This document shows positions 49,507 through 59,994 of a stretch of DNA of 64,000 nucleotides, one piece after another. The first letter of the stretch is position 1. Each line of letters begins with the position of its first letter. The translations under genes were made by a program, and so were the position numbers. Below the pieces are notes generated by a model that saw only the letters and a program-made list of their open reading frames with translations, was not told the DNA's origin and made no database searches. The DNA is from Xylocopa sonorina (lineage: Eukaryota; Arthropoda; Insecta; Hymenoptera; Apidae), in the NCBI RefSeq assembly GCF_050948175.1, contig NC_135206.1:3811670-3875669 (forward strand). Direction: 5' to 3'.

Positions 49507-50099
49507 CTTATGATTCTTGTTCGCAGGTTTGAATTAACTAAGCACATCGCACTGCAAGTATTGCACAAACGCTCTCCTGACATTACCTCACAGTGGAAAC
49601 AAGGAAGAAGGGACATTTAATTATTTTCCCTTGCGTAACTGTCTTGCTGTTTTTTACCAATGCACCATACTTATTTGTCAATAACTTTGACAGTGGAAAA
49701 ACTGCACGAAGATCACTCAAACCTTCCTCTTAATTAAGCACAAGATGTATGCTGATTGGAAACCTGGAGAAAACCATTGCCTCGAGACTAGTTTCAAATG
49801 TTTCACAGAGTATACGACACAAGTCGATTGTGAAGATGTCTTCAATTAGCAATTGTATTGCGAAATGTTTAAGTACATACATTACTTATGTAACTATGTG
49901 ATAATAAATTGAGTAATCCACTAGCAAAAGCTTTATTGTCAATGCAAAATCAGTCCTATTGTAATTATTCGTACTCTGGGTAATAAAGAAAAGGATTAGC
50001 TCTTTTCTTGTGGAATTTGAAGGAAAAAAAGTGAGACCTTGTACTGCGATGACGCAAAGAGCCGTCAACGTGAGATCACTGTCGTATAAAGACTTCGTG
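49507..50099. other. Gene-free AT-rich DNA
   Basis: No exon or repeat recognised between the minisatellite and the second palindrome. Confidence 0.5.
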
Positions 50100-50434
50100 C
50101 GTTCACTATTCGTCTGAGGAATATTTGCAGCTGATACTACGTCTCAAAAGCAACAAAAAACTTCATATAAACTTATATCGAATTTGCAAAATTAACAGAG
50201 AAAATTGGATTCTTCGATTCTATCACAGAAACAGCTGTTTCATTTATATTATTGATTGTATCTTCAAAACTATAAGTTCCACAAGAAAATGACGCATAGT
50301 ATCGAAAAGAGTATTAAATTTTCTATGATAATAGTTTCTATTTTACTTTGAAACTCGAAAACAGGTAGAGAAATAAAAGTTTAAACTTAATTCAGAAGGT
50401 GAAGAAACACTCAAAAATTTGAATAAAATTTTTT

Positions 50435-50527
50435 TTAGAACCCGTGGCGCCATCTCTGTGAGAAGTGCTGAAACTACTTGCCAATTTAGTTCAGCACTTT
50501 TCTAAGAGATGGCGCCACGGGTTCTAA
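50435..50527. repeat. 93-bp hairpin element with perfect 23-bp inverted ends
   Basis: It begins TTAGAACCCGTGGCGCC and ends with the exact reverse complement (GGCGCCACGGGTTCTAA); perfect complementarity covers 23 bases, with further pairing inside around a short loop. It sits inside the second palindrome. Structure and size suit a MITE or a hairpin subrepeat. Confidence 0.8.
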
Positions 50528-50912
50528 AGTAGAGTCGATATCGTCTGTACTACTCTTTCTTATAATCTTTTTTATATACCTTTCTCTCTCTTACTTGTAA
50601 AGCGATAAATAATAACAAAACTATTTAAATATACAACAAATTACAATAAAACAAGTAGAATTTACAATAAAATACAATAAAGCTAATAAAATGTACAATA
50701 AATTATGATAAAACTTATAAAATGTGGAATAAATTACAATATATTGATCTTATTGTAATTATTTATGTATATCAAATGGTTTTATTGTATTTTAACATAT
50801 ATTTAAATAGTTTTATTATAATTTATTGGGTATTTATCACTGTAGAGGTAAGAGAGAGAAAGGTATATTAAAAAAGCTATAGGAAAGAGTGAGACAGATG
50901 ATATCGACTCTG

Positions 50913-51079
50913 TTAGAACCCCTGGCGCCATCTCTGAGAAAAGTGCTGAACTAAATCGAGAAGTAGTTTCAGCCTTTTCCACAGAGATGGCGCCAGTGTT
51001 TCAGTAGTTCACTTCGCTGTTGATAACGTTGAGCGAACAGTTTGAGCACTTTTTACAGAGATGGCGCCAGGGGTTCTAA
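50913..51079. repeat. 167-bp hairpin element, related to the 93-bp hairpin
   Basis: It begins TTAGAACCCCTGGCGCC and ends GGCGCCAGGGGTTCTAA, perfect inverted ends of 23 bases. One base differs from the ends of the 93-bp element (CCCG versus CCCC), and the difference is present symmetrically at both ends. An additional internal AGATGGCGCC copy lies at 50985-50994. Confidence 0.8.
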
Positions 51080-51580
51080 TAAGAACTTTTTTAAATATTC
51101 AAGTGCTCTTAACACAAAACACAAAATATCTCTGCTTCTGTGCAGTGAAATAAAAAACTGATTGGATCACTGTAAAGCTTAGAGATCAAAGAAGTTTTTG
51201 TGCAATTTGCAGTCTTCTACGACTAAGAATTATTACCTAAATAGGAGATCAAAGTTTGCGTAACTAATAAACTTTGCTTGCTAAGATAAGTTTAATCTTT
51301 AATTACTCCGCCTGTTTTCGAGTTTAAAGAGAAAATAGGATGTATTTTAATAGAAAATTGATTGCTCTTTTCGATAGTGTGTGTCATTTTCTTGTAGGAC
51401 TTACGGTTTGGAAGATACAATCAAAAATATGAGCGAAACAGCTGTTTTTCTGACAAAAACAATAAAATCAATTTTCTCTGTTAATTCTGCAAATTGGATA
51501 TAAGTTTGTATAAACTTTTTTGTTGCTTTTGAGGTGCAGTATCAGCTGTAAAAATTTCTAACACGAATAATGAATCATTT

Positions 51581-54500
51581 TGTATAGATTTGCATACGTC
51601 ATGCGAGAGCTGACGAATGACACACACGCGAGACGACCATATGAATTTCTAATATCGAAATTACAATGGAATTAATTAGAAATTAACAGCTGAACACTCT
51701 ATTCTTCGTCGCGCGTTGTAACGCGAGCCATGTAAAGGAGCATACCTATTCTTAACCCGCAAGTGTGACTCATTTTCGTTTATTATTTCTCTGCCCCCGT
51801 GTGCTCCACGAATGGTTCATAGCTGTTACTCAATCGCTCGTTCCATCAGCGATTTAACTCGAAGCGTGCGTGGGTCTCAGAAAGAAAAACAGTGGCGAAA
51901 CGAAAAATAATTGCAAGCCCAGTTCTCGAGCGTACTGTCGCATCGAGAACGATAAACGATTAACAAACAAGTTACGAAAAACGAAAGATGCGTACGTCTA
52001 CTGGTTGGATAATTAACGAGCACGATCACTCTTTTCACGGAACAACGTTTTATTATTCAAAGATAAATGTACTTCTAAAAATCCTGGCCGCAGTTCCAGC
52101 AGAGTTTCGCAGTAACGGAGATCTTGCTCTGAGGTGCAGGATTGTCGCACGTGGAACAGCGAATCGCGCGAGTATCGGGTTTATTTCGAGATCTGCGTGG
52201 TCAGAAATATATATCGATCGATTAGTGATAACACGTAGATACCTGAAGCGCGCGCGACACTTTAAAACGCTTCGAGACGACACCCTCGAAGTGGGATTGA
52301 AAAATACAGAACGTCGAATTACAGACAGCTTTGATTTTTTGTTCGACGGAGCTACCAGCTTCGAACGAACCTGATCGATAACAGGGGGAACGTAGAAAAT
52401 GGTACGATTATTTACGTAGGTACAAAAATAGTCGATACACTAGGCTGTCGTATTCAGAAAAGAATCGATACTCGCATAGAGAAAAGGTGGAACGAAGAAG
52501 TTAATCGTACGCAAAGCAACGGATCACGGAATGTTTTCAATCGTAGCACCACGTTGTATCCTCATCCAACTGTTCGTGTAATCTAAAAAACCGTCATCCA
52601 CAATGGCAGACTCGACTCGAAAAACAAACGAGAACAGAAGAGCAGGAGGAGGAGACAGACTTGGAATGGATCTGCACCGTGCGACCGCAACGAAAGCTTC
52701 CCGGCTAATTAACCAGCCGACGAGCCGATCGATTAACTGGGACTGCGCTCCAATTATAATATTTACTCTGTGTGGTACAATTTTTTTTTTCTTCTTTTTC
52801 ATAATTTTTCTTTAACGACGACACACGGCTGCGCACGCGGTTCGAAAACGCGTGACCAGGTGCGCGCGTGTGCCTCGTCGACACGCGCGTGCACGCACAC
52901 GCGTATGCGACGGTCATCTCTACGGAAAAGTAGGCGTTAAACGTAGCCAGTGGCTGTTAAACACGTAATTATGCGTAACGCGTTCGCTTAGTTGAGCTAC
53001 CGTCGACTGTGGCTACGTAACCAGCCGACCACCCTCTACGAAATGGGGGTAGAATCGCGAGCGAGAAGAGAGAGAGGGTCGCAGCTGTGAACACGTGTCG
53101 CCTCGCGTCGTGGCGCGGTTAAGCAACGCGGTCCCGCGGGTTGCATAACCGCAGGGGCGCGTCCACGATCGCACGCACGTGTACACACGGTCCTCTGTTT
53201 CTTATTTGAATCCGTTAAATACATCTATCAATTGCGTTTGCAGCACGTGGCCTGGCTCAGCTCGCTCAAACTGGTAAACAACACTGCCCTGGACTCTAAC
53301 AGCCGATCTGGTGGAGCATCGAGGCGAGTCGAAACACGCGCATCCAGGCGAACATCCCCGTCGACGGTGAACGACAGATCGAGCTCCTCGCAGTGCTGCT
53401 CGACGACTGGATTTTGCACTCGACGGACGTCGAGGCTCGTCGTGGTCCGCGATCAGGCGTCGCGTCGATCGAGCACACGTCGCTCTCCGACTTCCTTTCC
53501 TTTTGCTGCTGCTGCTGCTGCTGCGGCGAGTACTTCATCGCTGGATAAATCAGGGGAACGATTAATCAGGATTGCGCGGTTCTAACGCGAGCTACGAGCC
53601 CTGACGCGGCTGATGTAACCATGGGAAGAGGTCGCGCGCGATTTCATGCGAGAGGGTTCCACGCGGAAGCAGCCGCGCGCCGCGTTTAAGGAAGCGTTTC
53701 ACTCGTTTCTGAGACCAGCGAACGAAAGAAAATTACGCATGGTAATTAGCTTAATGTACACTCGTCACTTGCTTTCGTTGCGCGCTCTCAAACGCGAGTC
53801 AGTCTCCTTTCGATTGAGAATAAAGGAATTTACTTTGCTGGCTCGAGAAGTTTCAGAGTTAAATGATTTTGAAAAACTGTCGAAAACTGACTCGCATCGA
53901 ATGTAACGAGCTGCGAGACGCGGAGGTCGAAGGCAGTCTAACGATTTTACGAGCACAGAATGTAAGCCAGCGGCGGTATGGTTAAGTAATGAGATTTTCC
54001 CGTATGTCACCACGCTGCTCTTTTTCTCACGACCAACAGCGAAATTCCTTTCACTGGCAAATCCTCTTTTGTCTAAGAAAGCCGCTTTATGCAACGGGAA
54101 GAGAGTGTTGCGAATGACCCGCGTGAACGAACACAAAAGTCGATTATCTTCGATTATCAAAAAGGAGAGGAGTTTGCCAGAGAAACGTGCGATTCCACGG
54201 CGTTCTTTCACCAAAATATCGGTACAGTATCAACCTTGACTGTGTTTCTAAATGCCAAACGCTCACTCGGTCATGGCCAAAGATCCATTACGCGTGCAGT
54301 GCACAGTACGGCTGATATAACGGTTCGACAATAGAGACGGATCACGTCTAAATTTAAAGCTTCTCCTTGGCGAGCGAAAAAAAGGCAGGAAACAAAGCTC
54401 GAGGAACGTTCTGCCGCTCTGGCCATATTAAAATTTCCACGATACGTCCCCTACGCGTGTCTAATGGAAATGCATAATTCTTTTCGTGCTCGTCTCGCGT

Positions 54501-56212
54501 TACAGGTGCGCGAGACACGCGAGCACTGGCTGCGTACTCGAAATCAAACATGCACGGCCTATATTTCTAAATATAAAACGGTATTTTTACGTGCCTCGCG
54601 CACGCTGGTGTAATCAGCGATTGATTAAGCGGTTTTTTTCCGCGGTTTTATCAGTGGCCGCGTTTCGAGGACTCCCGTTTTCCGGGGTTCCTCCGGAGTA
54701 GGTGGTGTCTAGTGGGCGTTTCAAATGTCTGCTCTGGTTTTACAGAAGCGCACGCGCTTCTTTCGCACAGCTGATTCCCTAGACCTACTTTTTGCGCGAT
54801 GATGCAGGCTACAAATAGGTATAGTAAGAGGAATACGCGGGTGTGCAGACGAGCATGCGTGTGCCCCTCGTCCTACAGTGTACCTACGTACTTTAGGAAA
54901 CGCCGCGTGCCCTAAATTATGCTCTCTGTGCTCGAGGTCTTTCTCAGGACACTCGAAAAATCGAAAGTATCAAGCACGCCTTTGCTCTGTGAACGCAGAT
55001 TCCTTCTATCGTCCTGTTTACGTTCAGCAAATGTTACCTCGAATTAGAAAAATGATGAACAGAGATGTGTAACGCAAAGGATAACGAGAACGTTCGTTAT
55101 TTCAGCAAAACTACAGCTTGCACGCACGAACTTATTATATATTATAAACCATAATGGGTTATCATCACGGTATTCGATGGAAACCGTTACGCGAATGAGT
55201 AAGTGGCTGGCAGATTTTTCGAATAAACCCACGCAATGCGTCAAGACCATGGATTAATTTGAAAACAGAACCACCGTGGAATCACCAGAAAAAAAGGTAT
55301 TTTTCCGCAATGTTTGGAAGAGTCCAAGCAAAAGCTTGTCGCGATCCGTGTTCGTGCGAGCTCTGCGCGAGGCGCGCGATCGTTTTGCGGGATAATTTCT
55401 GCGAATCGACCTCTTCGATGCTCGATGTAAAAGCGCGGCAACTCGGTTGGTGCGAGTGGTGCATCGTACAATTCCCAGAGAATCGAAAAGAAACTAATCA
55501 AGCGAGATGTAATCGACGCGCAGAAACGAGACGCGGTTTGGTACATACCTGTGCGAGTGTTTTATTCAATTCCTAATTCCACGCGAGGAAGCGTACGCGA
55601 GAACAGCTCTACTTAGCTGGAAACCGTTCTACACTGGTTCGAAGCGCTTCGTGTAATGCTCTGCGGTGCACAAGGTGCGTTCGCGCGGCGACCGCCAGGA
55701 GACGGGAAGCGAGGAGGCGAGCGGGCGATCGAGGAGGCAGAGAGAAACTCTTTCTTCTCGCTCTGTTTTGCGCGCTAGATGGGAAAAGTGGGTACACGTC
55801 GACGCGATCGTTTCCACGATGAAGCAAGCTGGTGGGGAGGCTCGTCTTCTTGGTTATATCCTGCAGCGCCGGCGCTGCATCGACCCATCTGCACCTTGCC
55901 ATCGACGTGTGCTCTCTCGCTGCGAAGCGCCAATTTCTTTTTTGTATCTCGCACAGATTGCTGCGTGCGATCGACGACTGTTCGATTGTCATCCGTTTAA
56001 CTGTTACAATTATCCTACGTCCACTGATCTTCCTTTCCAATCCGCAGCACGAATCTAACGCGTGGCTCTGCTTTGAGAAACGTTTCGCAACGCTGTCAGG
56101 GTTACATGCTACTTCGCTGAGAAAGTTCCAATGATATGCGATGTATGTTATCGAGCCTTACAGGTGTACGCTTTGAAAGAATGTGTACAGTTGGAAATTT
56201 GGAGACACTTAC
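51581..56212. other. Gene-free DNA, possibly intron of the serine-rich gene
   Basis: CpG-rich composition resumes. ORFs of 100-149 codons exist on both strands (for example 51988-52374 and 53765-54214), but none shows a family motif or splice partner. If the serine-rich gene at 56.2-56.6 kb is real, this is the start of its intron. Confidence 0.5.
53505..53523. repeat. Short CTG/CAG trinucleotide run
   Basis: Six CTG triplets. The minus strand would read as polyglutamine in an 80-codon ORF (53296-53538), but I see no splice or family support, so no gene is called. Confidence 0.85.
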
Positions 56213-56586
56213 CCCTCGTTGATGTACCATTTTGAAAAGTAAGACCCGTGGGATGAGGGCGAGGTGGTTGGCGAATTCACAGCACTATTCACGCTCGACT
56301 TCGAAGACGAGAACGAAAGACCGCTTTTCAATGAACAGGGAATGCGACACTCCTCGCTAGACACGGGAAGGTTCCACGAGTATCTCGTTTTTCTGTGAGG
56401 ACTATTGCAACCAGGACTCGAGCCTGGAGAGCTTGAAACGGCAGGGCTTTTTGGGCTCTTCAACGATCCGGAACTGAAGACTCGAGCGAAACGAAGTCTC
56501 AAAGAATTACTTTTATCCTTCGACGCGGTGTGATTGTCGGTATCGCACGATTTCTGCTCTTCGCAGGGATCGCAATTACTTTCCAT
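56213..56586 (-). CDS. First coding exon of an unidentified serine-rich protein
   Basis: An open minus-strand exon of 374 bp starting at ATG 56586 and ending in a strong GTAAGT donor (phase 2). A splice acceptor (TTTTACAG) lies about 65 bp upstream of the ATG, and an in-frame TGA just before the ATG supports this start. The 124 residues are low-complexity, rich in Ser, Pro and Lys: MESNCDPCEEQK at the start, then LRLRFARVFSSGSLKSPKSP, further Ser-Pro sites, and SYFSKWYINEG at the donor. This looks like the disordered, phosphorylatable N-terminus of a signalling or scaffold protein. I do not recognise it. Its next exon is not visible, so either a very long intron runs leftwards through the gene-poor DNA or the exon is alternative. 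Confidence 0.55.
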
Positions 56587-57473
56587 TCTGGCTTCGATAC
56601 GAATTCAAGGCATTAACTCCGCAGGACGTAACTTCGCGAACTGTAAAATTGAAATGCGATAGATCGTGTTAGGAGGTAATATAAAGGTCTCGCGCTAGGT
56701 TTTGTTTACCGCATCCTGGTGTGTTGTTAACCGCATCCTTCCTCCTTGCTTATCGAAATAATGCAAAAGGCTAAACTAAACTAATAGTTACAGAGTGGAT
56801 TTCGACATTCAAACGTTACAATTAAAATGGTTTTCGATTATTCAACTTTTATTTTACTTCCATTCAGTTTGTTGAATAGAAATCTTAAACTGTTACTATT
56901 GACACTATCTCCTCATTCGTGTGATTAATACAATTCTTTTAATATCAATAAAATTTCATCCAAATTATCGACAGGGCGTATCACTGTATTCCCCTATTAT
57001 TTGTTTTTCATTTTGTACTTAATTGCGTCTTTCGAGTCGTTTAATGCACCAAAAATGAACGTTACAAATCCATCGTTCAACCTGTATTTCCCATACTCTT
57101 GCATTACAGTCAATTCAAACAGTATATAACCACAAATAAATAACAGTGCACGATTTGCGTATGGCTCAGCCACAGCGAGAGAGCACTCGAATATCTTTAA
57201 TGATGAAGCAGAGTCAGATCTAGCTGATTCCGTCTTGACTCCTGTCAATGTACATTAATTACATACATGATACACCTACTTATAATTAAGAACAATAATT
57301 TGTCACTATTCAGACTTTGCGAACGCTTGAGTACCAGATGGGGAGAATTAATGAATGATTTGTGTGAGATGTAGCGGGCTATTCGCGAGGTTTTAAGTGA
57401 TAATAGTACTAGTTTCCTCTATACCCGCTGAGCACGTCTAGCGTGCTTTACCATCCTTTTACGTGTATCGAGC
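56587..57473. other. Intergenic: serine-rich gene 5' side and cytochrome c 3' side
   Basis: Contains the splice acceptor and short leader before ATG 56586 and probably the 3' UTR of cytochrome c (57473 downwards). An 83-codon minus-strand ORF at 56997-57248 is not recognised. Confidence 0.45.
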
Positions 57474-58198
57474 TTACTTCGACGCTTGTTCAATGTACGC
57501 GATCAAATCAGCCCGCTCTTGCGGCTTTTTCAAACCAGCGAACACCATTTTTGTACCAGGAATGTACTTCTTAGGATTTTCGAGGTATTCGAACAGGGTT
57601 TCCTTGTTCCAAGTGATACCTAAAACAGCACGTATTCGCGTTTACTCTCTTTCAAACGTACGAGAAAACATTGCGACTGGAAGATGTACCTTTCTGTTTG
57701 TTCGCTTCCGTGTAACTGAAGCCAGGAGCCTGACCAGTTTTCCTGCCCATTATCCCGTGTAAATTAGGTCCCACTTTGTGTTTACCGCCAGCTTCGATTG
57801 TATGACACTGCGTACATTTCTGTACGAAAAGCTAGCGAAAGAAATTTTTCTGTTTAGACCACGGAAATGTTGAATTCCAGCTAAGTATTCGCAAGGGTTG
57901 TACGATTATCAAAGAGCATTAGAATCGAGTCAAAACTCTGCATTCATACAGTCAGAGAAATTCAGATTATCGTGACGTACAATCACGTGCACGCGTCCAC
58001 GTTTTCGCGCGTCACAAGATCGGAATTCCGCGCGTAATATCGGATGCAAGCTTCAAGCGACTCAAATTCCAAACTGCCTCAATTATACGTAAAACAAGGA
58101 AGTTGATGTCAATGAAATAACTTCATTGAGACTTATGAATATATTCATTTTTTTTTTACCTTCTTTCCTTTCTCTGGATCTCCAGCCGGTACACCCAT
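57474..58198 (-). CDS. Cyt-c: Cytochrome c, somatic type (three coding exons)
   Basis: Mobile electron carrier between complex III and cytochrome c oxidase in the mitochondrial intermembrane space; released cytochrome c also takes part in apoptosome signalling in many animals. Coding exons on the minus strand are 58198-58160, 57831-57690 and 57619-57474, with GT-AG introns of 328 and 70 bp. They join to a 108-residue protein, the usual insect length. The first exon encodes MGVPAGDPEKGKK, an insect-type N-terminal extension. The heme site CTQCH is at residues 19-23 and the axial methionine is Met85 (GTKMVF), equal to His18 and Met80 in vertebrate numbering. The C-terminal exon (GITWNKETLFEYL onward) matches honeybee cytochrome c as I recall it, which supports Hymenoptera. 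An acceptor (TTTTAG) lies 10 bp before the ATG, so at least one non-coding 5' exon lies upstream, probably ending near 59306. No frame damage is seen. Confidence 0.98.
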
Positions 58199-59305
58199 TG
58201 CTCTCTAATCTAAAATGAAATATTTATGTATAAATTCAGTAAGATGCATATTAACGCTTTTTCGTTGGGCTACCATGCTCGCAAGATACATCCTCGCGAA
58301 CTCTAATTCATGCTTCTTTTGTTACGTAAGCACGACGCGCGTGAACAAAAATCTTGGATTTCATAATATCATTGCACAAGAAACCTGCATATATTTGTAC
58401 GACGATAATAACTATCGAAGGAAAATATAATATATGACAGGATTAACAAGTCGACGGTTAAAACATAATTGACTTTCCACTTGGCACGTGTCAGAGCATG
58501 GTCCAACATGGCAGTATGGTAAAGAGAACGTGGTTATCCAAGTTATACTGCTCGAACGATTATTTTAACGTCGAGGAAACGAGATAGCGCACGTTAGAAC
58601 AATATTACGATTAAATTAAAATATAAGAATATTAAATATCAAAAGTGCCACGATGACACTGACGTAACTAACATTTGAAGGTCAAATATATGTACCTGGG
58701 TGTGTTAGGTACATATATCAGTTACACGACCGATCCTAATCTAATCTAATGAATGGAAGAATTGTAGTAATTAGTACTGCATATATTAATTTTAAGAAAC
58801 ATAGATCAGCACACAAAATGTAAGAGAAATCTACAAAATCCAGTTCATTGTTAACACTCTCTGTAGCTCTATGAATATCAACAAATGATTAATCAAATAA
58901 AGCACATTTTAAGATGTTACTGGTAATTTTATTAATATAAATTATTTAAGATAAAGGGGCTCAAGTTTTACGTGAAATTGTCGAATTTTTCATTAATGAA
59001 AATGTAATAATAGAATAGCTAAAAATTAATGGCGTTACGTAACTAATCCTATGCTTCGATAAAGTAACCGAAGACGAGCAGGAAAATGTAATGAATATTT
59101 AATTTCATTAGCTACAGGACTGTACAAACATAATTCATTCGCACGAACGATAATCGCATCGAATATTATCATTCAGAATTAAACGGTTTGTTAACTTGTA
59201 CAAATTTTTAAACTCGCACGAGAAGATACCAACTCAATTAAGATTACGAGCACGGTATAATTGATACTTTCGAATTTAAAACAAAAAAAAGGATAACAGA
59301 CTTAC

Positions 59306-59388
59306 TTTACCCAACTAGCACCCGCGTGAACAGAGTATCGCAGACGTCTGTAGCCTAACAGTGAATAGATACTTCGATCGATGTGTAA
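59306..59388 (-). other. Probable 5' untranslated exon of cytochrome c
   Basis: A strong GTAAGT donor on the minus strand begins at 59305. The coding exon of cytochrome c has an acceptor 10 bp before its ATG and needs an upstream leader exon. This is the best donor I see between 58.2 and 59.4 kb, which would make a first intron of about 1.1 kb. The transcription start is not visible and the upper boundary is only set by the stop codon of the next minus-strand ORF. The assignment is inferred from splice signals alone. Confidence 0.4.
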
Positions 59389-59546
59389 CTACTGGTTTCC
59401 TCTGGGCTTGAATTCAGTGTATTTTAATGGCTGATGCAACCATTTCACGAGGACTGTAAAACTCGTCACAAGGGGGCAGCCAAGTGCGATACCAACGAAA
59501 ATCCTCCAACGATTGGCAAAATAATTCCCACTAAATACAGACCTTA
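59389..59546 (-). CDS. C-terminal exon of an unidentified small single-pass membrane protein (tentative)
   Basis: An open minus-strand frame ends in TAG at 59389-59391. It reads GNYFANRWRIF, then a hydrophobic segment of about 18 residues (FVGIALGCPLVTSFTVLV), then a basic tail starting KWLHQPLKY. The layout (short N-terminus, arginine-rich boundary, one helix, short polar tail) is that of small inner-mitochondrial or ER membrane subunits, but I do not recognise the family. There is no in-frame ATG, so an upstream exon is needed. Two acceptors are possible: TTTCAG before 59546 (giving RSVFSGNYF) or TTTAG before 59530. A tiny first exon from an ATG at 59731 would join in frame to the second acceptor, but its donor is weak. 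The ORF lies between the cytochrome c leader and the GTF2H5 start, so it would be divergent from GTF2H5. It could also be a chance ORF. Confidence 0.35.
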
Positions 59547-59994
59547 CTGAAACTAATTCTGTTCTCTAATTAAATAGATAAAGGAATAAACAATTAGTTT
59601 GCAACGTTTGCCTCTGTACAAACACACAAGTTGCAGTGCTTAATATTTAATGGAACATTATGATTTTTGATTGCATAATGGAAGATTGATATAGTAATAT
59701 TCTAAATTTGTTGTAACTTAAACCTTCTCATTTTTATTTATGCTATACGTGTGTATTCTACTTTGGGATTAAAAAATATAGTTGCATCAAGATTTGTTAC
59801 TAGCGTCTCTAGCGATTAACCGAGCCTGCCAACCATCGAAACCGGTTCTTTCCTCTAGATATAAAAGTTGAACGTAGTCAGTGATAACTCTGCTCCTTCT
59901 GCAGTAACTTCATGATACAAAAGGATTCGACGATACGAAGTAAATACGAAATGCACGTTTTGTTTCTTCTGAAAGAAACGCAAACTTAAAAGAC

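Larger units (their letters stand above)
50100..51580. mobile_element. Second large nested palindrome (foldback-like element)
   Basis: Outer arms 50100-50400 and 51285-51580 are inverted copies. Landmarks, left versus reverse-complemented right: CAGCTGATACT (50129 / 51548), CTCAAAAGCAACAAAAAA (50143 / 51533), GAAACAGCTGTTT (50228 / 51446), AGAAAATGACGCATA (50284 / 51396), and CTCGAAAACAGG (50354 / 51323). An inner inverted pair lies at about 50505-50593 and 50845-50936 around an AT-rich loop of TTACAATAAAA-type repeats. The arms do not resemble those of the 45-kb element. No coding capacity was seen. Confidence 0.75.

Noticed and set aside
52240..52262. Resemblance to miR-275 (TACCTGAAG then CGCGCG)
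   Set aside because: The match is partial and I could not form a convincing hairpin around it; GCGC runs are common here.
51988..52374. 128-codon plus-strand ORF
   Set aside because: Reasonable composition but no motif, no splice signals that help and no partner exon.
53296..53538. ORF with a short polyglutamine run
   Set aside because: Explained by the CTG trinucleotide run; rest of the frame is Ser/Arg-rich without a family.
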